A stretch of 64,000 bases of DNA. It comes from Neocallimastix lanati (nom. inval.) (lineage: Eukaryota; Neocallimastigomycota; Neocallimastigomycetes; Neocallimastigales; Neocallimastigaceae). Shown here piece by piece: positions 48,239 through 59,836 of this stretch. Under the pieces are notes generated by a model that saw only the letters and a list, made by a program, of their open reading frames with translations, was not told the DNA's origin and did not search any database. Location of the stretch: assembly GCA_016946835.1 (NCBI GenBank), contig JACVTC010000086.1, forward strand, positions 281,001 through 345,000, written 5' to 3'. How positions within the stretch are numbered: the first letter of the stretch is position 1; each line of letters begins with the position of its first letter. A program made the position numbers and the translations under genes.

Positions 48239-51200
48239 TCATAATAAATATATTAAATAATAAAAAATAATAAAAAGTATAATTTAATTAATATATAAAC
48301 ATTAAAATAAATTATAGAAAATATAAGAAAACATAAGAAAATATAAAGAAAATATAAAGAAAAAATATAAAATATAAAGTATGAATTTAAATATAGAAAA
48401 TATAAAAAAAATATGAAAAAATATGAAAAAATATGAAAAAATATGAAAAAATATAAAGAAAATATGAAATTAAAAGTAGAAATAAATATGAAAATTAATG
48501 ATTAAATATAATATTAAAAAGAAAATTAATTCAATGCTCTAATTTATATATGGTTAATTTTTAATTTTACCGCTGCTTTTCTTTTAATTTATGCATTATA
48601 ATTAATTTAAAAGAAAAAATATATATATATATATTTTTTTTTGTATAATTTATATTTATATTTTTATTTATTATTACTTGAAAAAAGGAACATCATTATT
48701 ATAATTAATGATTAAGTATTAATCATTTTAGTAGTTATATATACATAACAAAAATTAATTATTGATCCTTTTAGTTATAAAACAATCAAAAATATCTCTG
48801 AATTTTGAAATAATTTAGTATAAATGATTAGCTTAGAATCAAAACAAACAACCAAATAAATAAATCATATATTTATATTTATATTTTATAATAAAATATA
48901 AAAAAAAAAAAAGAGAGAACAAGCCTAACAAATATTCATAAATATATAAAAGTTGCTTTATATTTCTAGCAATTGAAAGATTATTTTATAAATTAGTATT
49001 TATGATTATTTATGTGTATTATATATATATATTTATTCATCATTTTTATTTATTTAACTTTATTTGATTTTTGTATTTGTTAACATTTAATTATTTCTTT
49101 AAAGTAACACTTTTCAATAATAAAAATTTGAAAATATTAAAATAAGAAATTAAAAATTTTTTTTTTCTGTTCATTAATGCTTTAATTTAAAACAATTTTT
49201 TTTTCTCTTTTTAAAAATTTTTTTTTTAAATAATAATTAATAATTAATAATAATTAATAATAATTAATTCAATGATATTATGAATTATTTAAGTAGTATG
49301 AAATTAATCATTATTATTCATTATTATTATTCATTATAATTATTATTATTTTAATTCTCAAAGAATTAATATGATATAAAAAAAAAACCTATTATTATTA
49401 TTATTATTTTAATTCTCAAAGAATTAATTTGATATAAAAAAAAAAAAATACTTTTAAGGATTGACATTACTAATAAATTAAAAGATAATCCATTTATTTT
49501 TTATTTTATTTTATTTTTTTTTTTATTATTATTATTATTTATTAAATTTTATATTTTTATATTTTTAAATTTATTAATGTTTATACTATCAATTATTAAA
49601 TAGAATATTAAAAATATGTATCAATAAATTTTATTTAGTATTATTCTTTTATATTTTAATTAATAACTAATAAACTTTAAATTAACAAAAATTTCAATAT
49701 TAATCACATGATTATATGTGATACTGACATTTTTTATCACATTATTTTTGTTATTATAGATAAAAATTAATATAAAAAAGAATAATTGTAAAATTGAATA
49801 ATTGTTTAATAATAAATAACTGAATAATAAACAATTAAATAATAGATAATATTAATTGAATAAATAAATAAATATAAAAATAAATGAATAAATGAATGAA
49901 TAATTAGATAACTAATTAATAATAAATAATAAATAATAAATAATAAGAAGAGTATTTAATAAATAAATTATTATATACTATGAAAGATAATATATTATAT
50001 AAAAATGATGCCGTTTATTTTTTAAATTCAACCATAGAATTAACTATGAATTTAGTATTAAAACTTTTTTTTTTAATTTTCATTTTTTAGAGAATAAATG
50101 TCATTTGTTTCACAGAATTAAAACTTTACATATGTTAATTAACAACATGAAAACTATATATAAAACTTTTATATTATAATTAAATTATTCAAAGAAATAT
50201 CATATAGTTGAATATTTAATATGTATGAATAAACCTAATATTATTAACTATTTATAAGAATATTAGCTGGTAAAAGCTATTTATCTAATAATATATAATA
50301 TAAAATTATATTTGAAATATATATTTATAAATTGTTATTTGTTATCATTCATTATTAATGAATATTTACTATTAATAAAATTGAAAAGTGTTTATTTATA
50401 TAAATATTTATATGTTATCATCCATACATATAATTTACTATTAATAAAAATTAATAAAAATAATTGAGTTGAATATCAATGAATTAAAAAAATAATATAT
50501 ATATATATGTATTTTAATATGTAATTTATAATTTTTAATTTTAAAAACTAATAAAAGTTGATTATTCTTTCTCATTTCAAACTTTAAACATTTTTTTTTA
50601 TCATATATTATTATTATTATTATTCATTATTATTATTATTCATTATTATTATCATTTAAAGTTTTGGTATAACATCTATCTTATTTTTTATTTTTTTTTA
50701 TTCAAAGAAATATAAAATAAAAATAAAAATAAAAAGGGTTAAGTTATTAAATTTGTCAATTTAATTATATGAAATTATATGAAATAATATGAAATAAATT
50801 AAATAGAATATTTATAATAAAAGAGTCTTTGTATTAATTTTTCAATTTTGAAAACTTTATTTATTAATCAAAATAATTATTTTGTGTAACGATAAACAGA
50901 TTTTAATTTTGAGAGAAAAATTTTAATTTATATAAAAGAAACGGTTCATTATTTAAAATAGTGTAATAAGTTTTTAAATTTAAAAGTATCATTAGATATA
51001 TTATTAATATATATTAATTATATAATGCAATGATTTGTTAATATATATATCATTAATATTTAAATATATTTTTTGAAAAGCAAAAATAAATAATTAAGTA
51101 ATAAAAAATTAAATAATAAATAAAAAATAATAAATAATAAATAATAAATAATAAATAATAATAAATAAAAAATAATAAATAATAAATAATAAATAATAAA

Positions 51201-52559
51201 TAATAAATAATAAATAATAAATAATAAATAATAAATAATAAATAATAAATAATAAATAATAAATAATAAATAATAAATAATAAATAATAAATAATAAATA
51301 ATAAATAATAAATAATAAATAATAAATAATAAATAATAAATAATAAATAAATAGTAAATAATAAATAATAATTAAATAGTAAATAATAAATAGTAAATAA
51401 TAAATAAATGAATAAATATAATTAAATTCTTTTTCCAAGTGTAACCATTGGATCCTGGATGTCAAAGATTTATATTAAACTTATATATTATTTATTAATA
51501 GATTATTAATTTAATTTAGTCATTATTTCAGTTTATATATACTTCAATAGAATCAATAATTTTGAATTATTAAGAACAGAACAATATATATACCGGTAAA
51601 TCAATTAATTTAATAGAATTATATATTATAATATATAATAATATATATATATAATATTATAATTAAAACATAGAATGTATTAATATAATAAATTTATTAT
51701 ATTGTAAATATATATAATATATATAGAAAAAAAAGTCGAAAGTCAAAAGTCAAAAGTCAAAAAAAAAAAAAAAAACTTTTTTGTTCTATAATAAAGAAAA
51801 AAAAATTTAAATTAAAGTAATTTCAATATATAAGAAATTAATATAATATAAAAATAAAGCATTATGCTTTAATCTAATTTATTAATAATTAATTAAAACT
51901 AATAACGATTTTATTATTATTATTATTATTTTTAATTTATTTTTTATTTATTTTATTTATTTAGTTATTTTTATTTTTATTTTTTTAATTTTTTTTATTT
52001 TATTTATAATTTTTACTTTGATAATTTTTTTTTAAAATATTTCTTTTTTTAAAATATTTTTTGTATATAATTTTATTTTATTTTTTTTTGTAAAATTTAA
52101 ACAAGAAAAGTTAATCTATTTTAAAAATTTTAATTTTTTTTTTTTTAAAAAAAAGTCTTAGTGAATATAAAATTTATCAATTTTATTATTAATGTAACGA
52201 ATATTTACTAATATCAATAAAATATTATAAATCTTAAATAAAAAAAAAAAAAAAAAACGACATAGAATATTGATTTTTTCATATATAGTTAGAAACTCAG
52301 CAATTGTACATAAATTATATAAACAACGTTCACTATATTTGAAAATATCAAATATAATCATACTTATTTATTATTATATATATATATTTTTGTTCTTTTT
52401 TTAGAATAAATCAATTAATGAATTGTTTTTATTTTTAATTTCATAAATAAAAAAAGATTCAGTTCAGAAGAGAAAAAAGGAATATTAAATATATAATTAT
52501 TTTTTTTTCATTTCAATTATTTAAAATCAATTATTTAATATTATTTTTTGATATAAAAG
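48239..52559. other. AT-rich intergenic region, no gene seen
   Basis: 4.3 kb without a supportable gene. It holds (AAAATATG)n-like repeats at 48400-48470. A 58-bp direct repeat centred on the palindrome AATTCTCAAAGAATT occurs at about 49350 and 49410. Repeated ATTATTATTATTCATT words lie near 50610-50650, a triple AAAGTC repeat near 51731-51760, and poly(A)/(T) runs throughout. The 3' end serves as the promoter of the membrane-protein gene at 52560. Confidence 0.6.
51115..51392. repeat. (TAAATAA)n heptanucleotide array
   Basis: About 40 units of a 7-bp repeat TAAATAA, with a few irregular units at both ends. Because 7 is not a multiple of 3, a reading frame across it repeats every seven residues (IIYYLLF on the minus strand) and stays open by chance. 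Confidence 0.85.
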
Positions 52560-55500
52560 ATGAAAACTTTAATAATATCAGCTTTGATTTTATTTTTAAT
52601 AAACATTTGTAATGGTCTTTTAGTATTACCATTCAATAATGTTCCAAAAACAATTGCTTCTGGTGATAAAATCGGTATACCAATTTCAAATGATAAATTT
52701 ATTATTTCAAATTGTGCAGCTTTAGGTAACTCTTATTTATATACAGAAAATAATGAAGTTACTGAATATACACCAGTAGCTTATTTTAGAGATGGAACCA
52801 CTTTAGAAGTAATTATCAAAAAAAAAAAAAATTAATACTTAATTTTTAAAAAATATAAATATATAATATATATAATAAATAAATATATAAAATAAATTAT
52901 ATAAAATATGCTATTTTATAAAATTATATAATAAATAAATATATTATATAAATTAAAAGATAAAGTTATAAAAATGTAAAATTTGATTATTAATTTTAAA
53001 TTTATTTTAATTTTGTCAAATATTTATATATATATATTTAAAATTTTAAAGCTATATATTCCAGATGTTGGTAAGAATAATTCAAAGAAATATTTTGTTG
53101 TTGTTGAATTACCATTAGCTGAAGCTATTATTAAGACTGATCCATTTACTATTACACCTGGTTCAAAAATTGATTTACCAAAAACTGATGGTTGTGGTAA
53201 AACAGTAAAATTCTCAAATAAGGAAGATAGTAAAGCTAATGAAAAAAGTAATGATAACAAGCCAATTGAAGCAAAAGATAATGATAAAATAAGTGGTAAC
53301 AATAATGGAAATAAATTAGGCATTAATGTCAACAAAGGTAGCAATGATAGTATTAAAAATAACAATAGTACTGACACTAATGGTAAGTCTACCATTTTAA
53401 ATGCAGAAAATTCTGCTAAAGATACGCCAGAAAATGAAGAAGGAGGTTCAAAGAATGTTGTTATTATTGCTGCAGGGTAAATAAAATATTTAATATAAAC
53501 ATAAATATATTTTGTTTTTTGATAAATAAAAATGAAAATATTAATATTAATATGTTTTATTTTTTAATAAATAAATATGAAAATATAAATATATTTATTA
53601 TATATATTATTTTATAATTAAAAAACAAAAAAAATTAAAAATAAAAATAATAATTATATAGTACGAGCGTTGTTGCTTTAGTTGTAATTAGTGGATTAGT
53701 CTTTATGAGAGGAAGATCATACATGAAAACAGGTGAAAGTGAAATTTCATACAGTTCCTTAAATTATGTTAGTCCAAAACCATACAATCCAGTCGGTGGT
53801 TTATACGATAATTTAACTAATAATAATAGTGATGATTTTGATCGTGATTATCAATTAAGATGTTTACAAAATGATAACCATTCTCAAGTTAGTTATCCAG
53901 TTTCTTTAAGTGATGGTTCCTGTGTTAATATGGATAAGAATACTGATATCTTTGAAGCCGCTGACGATATTCCTGTTCCTGAAATACCAAAGGATATCCC
54001 AAGAGATTTACCAATGAATCAACCAAATGATTTAGAAATTACCAAGCGTGTTGTTGAAGAAATTGTTATTAACCCAGAAAAAGTTATGAGTGAAACCGCT
54101 AATGCTGCTTCTGCTGTTGTCACTACTGCTTCAGTAGCTTTAGCAATTAATGAATGTGGTAATCTTACTATTGAAAACTCTACTATGGATAACCAAAGTT
54201 CTATCGAAAAGTCTAACACTACTACAAGCAGTAGTAGTAGTTGTTCATCTTGTAGCTCCTGCTCCTGCTCTTCTTGTAGCAGCTGTTCATGTTCATGCTC
54301 TTGTAACGAATCTTCAAGATACACAACTACCACAGATAATGAATCCTCCTTGAAGTTACTTTCATTAAGTTTAAATAACGCCAATCCATTTACTTCCGTT
54401 GATTTTAGTGACAATTCAGCTCTGGGAGATACTACTCGTGGATACTCTGTATTTGTTGATCAAAATAATAATAATAAGAAGGATTCTGTTGCTTTGACTA
54501 CCATCACTGAAAATACTGGAATTGATGATAGCCGCAGAGACACTCAATACACTGACTACAGCGTTGATAGCCGTAGAGATACTCAATTCACTGAAGCTAC
54601 CGGTATTGATGATAGCCGCAGAGACACTCAATACACCGACTATACTGTTGACAGTCGTAGAGATACACAATACACCGACTATACCGTTGACAGTCGTAGA
54701 GATACACAATACACTGACTACACTGTTGATAGTCGTAGAGATACACAATACACTGACTACACTGTTGATAGTCGTAGAGATACACAATACACTGACTACA
54801 CTGTTGATAGTCGTAGAGATACACAATACACTGATTACTCTGTTGATAGTCGTAGAGATACTCAATACACTGACTACACTGAGGATAGTCGTAGAAATAC
54901 TCAATACACTGATTACACTGAAGGAACTAGTTACACTACTGATCGTGACAGTCGTAGATATACTGATTATACCGAAGGATCAAGTTACACTAATCGTGAT
55001 TCACGTTATACTGAATACACCGAAGGATCTAGTTACTCATCATGTTCATGCTCTGACTCTGAATGTGATTGTAGTCGTAGAAATACTCAGTGTTCTAAAT
55101 ATACTTCTGGTGATTACACTTCTGAATATACTTCTGAATATACTTCTGGATTTACTTCTGGATATACTTCATACACTACTGATAGTAGAAGACAAACTAC
55201 TACTACTGATTTCAGTAGTAGTCAATACAGTAGTGACTTCTGTGAGGCCCATGATGCCACAGAAAGTGAATCATCTAGAATTTTACCATTATCTACTATT
55301 GAACCATTCGGTGGATCAGCTAATACTAGTAGTTTCTTAGATGCTTTACAATCAAAACAAAATGTTATTCGTGAAAGTATTTGTGGTTTATTACCAACCG
55401 GTCCAATTACTGGTAAACCACCAAAGTTTGATATTGAATTTGTAGCTCAAAATGATTTAGAAACAGAAAAACCAGGAGAATTGAAAATAAAGAAAATGGA

Positions 55501-55609
55501 TGTTATTCGCATTCTTGAAAACTTAGAAGGTGGTTATTATATGGCTAACAATAGTACTTCTGGTGATTCTGGTAAAATCCCAGCTTTCAAAATACTTTCA
55601 TTACTTTAA
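52560..55609 (+). CDS. Single-pass membrane protein with repeat-rich cytoplasmic tail and SH3-like C-terminus
   Basis: Three exons (52560-52808, 53052-53476 and 53662-55609) keep frame for 873 residues. A signal peptide (MKTLIISALILFLINICNG) precedes an ectodomain of about 195 residues with few Cys and an Asn/Ser/Lys-rich stalk. The transmembrane helix NVVIIAAGTSVVALVVISGL (about 218-240) is assembled across intron 2 and is followed by the basic stop-transfer MRGRSYMK. The tail has a Ser/Cys-only stretch (SSCSSCSCSSCSSCSCSC), then twelve copies of a 13-residue unit DSRRDTQYTDYTV, more TSEYTSG repeats, and a C-terminal domain PGELKIKKMDVIRILENLEG...YYMANN...GKIPAF. That last part fits the SH3 pattern (ELxxxxxDxIxV...G..P). 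The layout resembles fungal surface sensors of the Fus1 type with a cytosolic SH3, but no family was identified. Confidence 0.78.
54527..55029 (+). repeat. 39-bp coding tandem repeat (DSRRDTQYTDYTV)
   Basis: Twelve units in the membrane protein's tail. Units 3-7 are identical at protein level, and units at the edges have diverged (FTEATGI, DSRRNTQ, DSRRYTDYTE, DSRYTEYTE). Each unit has two Arg, two Tyr and several Thr, which offers regularly spaced phosphorylation candidates. Confidence 0.9.
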
Positions 55610-56469
55610 ACCTAGAAAAAAAATAATTATAAAATTATGAATTTTTTTTAATATACATTTAAAATATCTATTATAAATTGAAATCATTTTTATTTTTTAT
55701 TTTTTATTAAATTTTTTTTTTTTTTAAAGAGAAAAAAAAAATAATAAAAAATAATTATATATATATATAAATATAAATTTATAAAAATTTTTAAAAACCA
55801 TTACTATTTTAAAAAAATAATTTTCTTTTTTCTTTTTTTTTTTTTTTTTTTATTATTTAGTATTATTATTTTTTTTTTATATACATTAATTAGGAATATA
55901 AGATAATTTTTTTTATTAATTAGTTTTTATTAAAAAAAGAAAAAAAGAAAATATCAAGATAATTTTTAATAATTTTAAAAATGATATACATTTTACACTT
56001 TTTTTTTAAAGTATGTGATAATTTTTTTTTTTTTTATTACTAAATAATTTAGTATAAGTTATTTTAATTTTTTTTTTTTTTATATATATATTAGCAATTA
56101 ATTTAATATTATATAATAATTATAATAATTAAAAATTATAATTATAATAATAACCATAAAAATAAATAAATAAATAAATAAAAAAAATTTAATTTCATCA
56201 TTTTATTTATATATTATAAAAAAAAAAATTTAAATAAAATAAAATAAAAATTAAATGTAGTAATAATATGATAAATAAGATATTATAAATTATTTATTTA
56301 CGTAAATATAAAGTTATTTTTTATTATTATTTTTATTTTATTTTATTTTATTTTATTTTATTTTATTTTATTTTATTATTTATTTTTTTTTTTTGAAGAT
56401 TATTATAATTTTTTTTTATTCATTAATATTTATGAATTAAAAACGAATTTTATTGTTTTGTTTTTATTT
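55610..56469. other. AT-rich intergenic region
   Basis: 3' flank of the membrane-protein gene, with T-runs of 10-18 nt and a short TTTTA array at 56330-56378. No gene seen. Confidence 0.6.
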
Positions 56470-58190
56470 TTTATTTTGATGGTTTTACTACATCGTCTCC
56501 TAATAAGAAAATTAAATGATCTAGTCGAATTTATAAGAATAAACATAAAGCGATTTTCTCTCATAAACAACTCACATGTTTACGAGTGGATGAATTTGAA
56601 TATAATGATAACGTGTTAGGGTAAAGATACTTCTTACAACCAATGAAAGAGGTGATGAAATTCAAGCAAGAGTAAGAGTTCCTAAAAATCTACATGGGTT
56701 TTGCATTCTATTGTCATGCTTACATTAAGAAATTATCTCATGAAACTTTTTATTTTATTTTTATATAAAAAGAAATAAAAATTTTAAATTTAAAAAGTGA
56801 TTTATCTAATCTTCAAGTGTTCTGTGATCTCTCCAAAGAATACAGTTTTTTTTTTTTTTTTTTTTTTTTTGATTATATCATTAATATTAAGATAATTATA
56901 TTAAAAAAATTTTTTTTTTGATTCATTCTATCGGCAAATGTTTCTTAAAAAATAACAGTTCAACATGGTTAGTCTGAATTTAAGAAAAGTGTCAGAAATT
57001 CACTCAACTGCTCTCTTAATGAATAAATAACAAAAGCACCTTAATCCTGATAGTATACCAACAGAATTTATTATTATTATTTTTTTTTTCAAAGCATTTT
57101 TCAACTATGAGAGTAGCATCTCTTCTCCTTCTCAGAATGATCCTAATCAAGAAGTAACTTGTTCCAATTGTGAATGAAGTCTAATTTTTATTAAATATTT
57201 AATAAAATTTGGAATGGTGACTTCCCTAATGAATGGAATTCTGCTTCTACTATTTTTTTTTTTTTTTTTTTTTTCAATCATAAGAAAGAGGATCTTTTGG
57301 ATTGCAATAATTACTATGGTATTTCACTACTTAACGTAGGATTAAAGAATATTTGTTAAAAAATTATCACTAAAAGTATTTCAGGAATATACTTTTTCTC
57401 ATGGAATGGTTAGACCAGAACAGTTTGGTTTTAGAAATAAAGAATAATGTATTAGTTTATTTGTCTCCATTGGTGAAATTTACTTAAATAGAAAATTTTA
57501 ATAATCAATTTACCTTTCTTTTATTTCTTCACCTCAAAAAAAAAAAAAAAAAAAAAAAAAGCTTATGATTGGAACTAAATTATAATATACTTATAACACT
57601 TTATTAATATTAGTATTTGAGGTAAATGCCTTCAGTTCATTACTAATCTATACCTTACTATGAAAGATCGTGAAAATTTTAAATAATGGTAAACTTTCAA
57701 ATGAATTTCCAATAGATTGTGGCGTTCGACAAGGGTGTGCCTTATCCCCTATTTTATTTAATATATTTATCAATGCCTTATTTATAAAATGTTAAAAAAT
57801 TTGGTACTCTGTATAAAAAAAAAAAAAAAAAATTAAAAAAAGAAATATCAAAAGTTAATGATGTTATTGAAGCATTTTGGTCAGATATTATGACAAAAAT
57901 AAAAGCATTAAAGAATCTAATTAGAATAAATCAAAAATTCTAAATTTATTTACTCCAGATTAAAAATTTCAGGTAAAACAACTATCAAGACCTATTATTT
58001 ACCTTTTCATGATTAAGTTATCCAGATAAAAATAATACGAGCATTATTTATTTCTTAAATCAGCAATATCCCTAATGAATAAAGACAACTTTATTAATAA
58101 ACTATTTATGAAGAAGAATTAACACCACAGAAAAATAAAATTTCATTTCCATTTAAAAGTTTATTACCTACTTGTATGTATACCCTTTTC
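56470..58190 (+). pseudogene. Decayed non-LTR retrotransposon (LINE) reverse transcriptase
   Basis: The + strand in shifting frames gives the ordered landmarks of a LINE RT: IWNGDFPNEWNSAST at about 57208-57252, KKEDLLDCNNYYGISLLNVG at about 57285, VRPEQFGFRNKE at about 57410, a KAYDW-like piece at 57560, and PIDCGVRQGCALSPILFNIF at about 57711-57770. The catalytic F/YxDD box expected next is not visible. Upstream to 56470 there is degenerate coding-like sequence without a clear endonuclease. Many stops and inserted T-runs (56845-56870 and 57251-57274) show old decay. The composition is less AT-rich than its flanks. Confidence 0.78.
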
Positions 58191-58730
58191 TATCACATTT
58201 TTTAAATAGTTTACTTTAAAAAAAAAAAAAAAAAAAAAAAAAGTTTAAGAAAAAGAAAGAAAAAAATAATAAAATAAAATTTATTAATTATAATTATGTT
58301 ACTATTAATTAATATTATAGAATCAATTCTATGATAAAAATAAATTAAATATATAAATATATAAATATATAAATAAATTACAAAATGAAAATATAATAAC
58401 TTGTTCTAAAAGATGTATAAATGATTAATGTGTTATAATTTATACATTTTTTATCTTTTTTATATTATTTAATATATATCTTTTTTTTTTTTGTTACATT
58501 TAAAAAAATAAAATAAAACTTAAAAATTAACTGTAAATTATTTTATTTGATTAATTCTATACTTTACATATTCAATATTTTATTTTTATTCATTCTATAC
58601 ATAATTGAAAATTATTTTTTATTATTTGAAATATTATTATGTAAATTCTTATGAAGTTTTACAAAATCTATTAAGATTAAATAAATTTTAAAATTATAAA
58701 TATTTTAATAAATATATAATTAAATATATA

Positions 58731-58766
<36 letters not shown>

Positions 58767-58930
58767 TCAGTTATGAAAGTAGAAATAAAGAAAAAATATT
58801 TTAATTAATGAGTGAAAATATAATGTCAATACATATATATATATTTATTTATTTGTATTTTTTTTTTTTTTTTTAAAAAAAAAAAAATATTAATAAATAT
58901 TATATTATAAATACTCATAATTAAAAAATG

Positions 58931-58965
<35 letters not shown>

Positions 58966-59605
58966 CATCATTAAATATTATTTATGTTCATATTTCGTAA
59001 AAAAGCTGGCATTCTCTGTAACAATAAATAAATGTTAAATTATATCAATAATGAGTGAATGTATTTGTTATAAAAAATATTAGTATTGAATATTTTATTT
59101 TTATATTTTTACTATGTGGCTAATACATTAATATATATAAATAATGTCAATACATTTGAAGCTTATTTCATATATATTTCACATATTCTAAATCATTTAA
59201 TTCCAATAATATATTTATTCCAGTACAAATTACAGGATTTTATGTTTTTACAATGTGGCTTTTGTATAATAATATATATTTATTATATTTTAATATTTTA
59301 ATTTTTTCATATTTTAATAGATGGCTTATACACATAAGTTATTATAATGTCAATACATTTGAAGCTTATTTTTCATGTTCTATATATAATTCATTGTTAC
59401 TATTATTAAACTTTTTTAATATCTTAATGCGTTTAATATAAAAAGAAAATTATGGACATAAAAAATTTTTAATATAATTTTTTTTTATATAAAAATGATA
59501 AATAAATTTTTAAAAAAAAATTCTTATTAAAAATTTTTTATTTATCACTTTTATTACTCTAACTAAAGATAATTATAAACAGTAATTAATATTCAGTTTA
59601 AATTT

Positions 59606-59636
<31 letters not shown>

Positions 59637-59836
59637 CATTAAAAAAAGTTCAATCAGTAAATTATTCGTTTAATTAAAAAATAAATAAATCTATCTAACT
59701 ATCTAACTATCTATCATACATTTAATCAATATAATAAAATATAATAAAATAAACAAACAAAAAAAAAAAAAATATATATATATATATATATTGTTTTTAT
59801 TATTATTATTATTTTTTTTTATAAATAAATTTAATT
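58191..59836. other. AT-rich spacer with short duplicated segment
   Basis: The word AATGTCAATACATTTGAAGC followed by TTATTT occurs at about 59142 and 59346, each near a TGTGGCT or TGGCTTA word, which suggests an imperfect ~200-bp duplication at 59100-59400. A-runs lie at 58736-58764 and 58929-58960, and a T17A13 block at 58858-58887. (AT)n and TTATTA tracts lie just before the gene at 59837. No gene seen. Confidence 0.5.

Noticed and set aside
51109-51465. Minus-strand frame of repeated IIYYLLF
   Set aside because: Product of the 7-bp TAAATAA array; no independent coding evidence.
54416-54904. Minus-strand and alternative-frame ORFs over the DSRRDTQ repeat
   Set aside because: Shadows of the coding repeat. 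The spliced + strand frame has signal peptide, membrane helix and a terminal domain.
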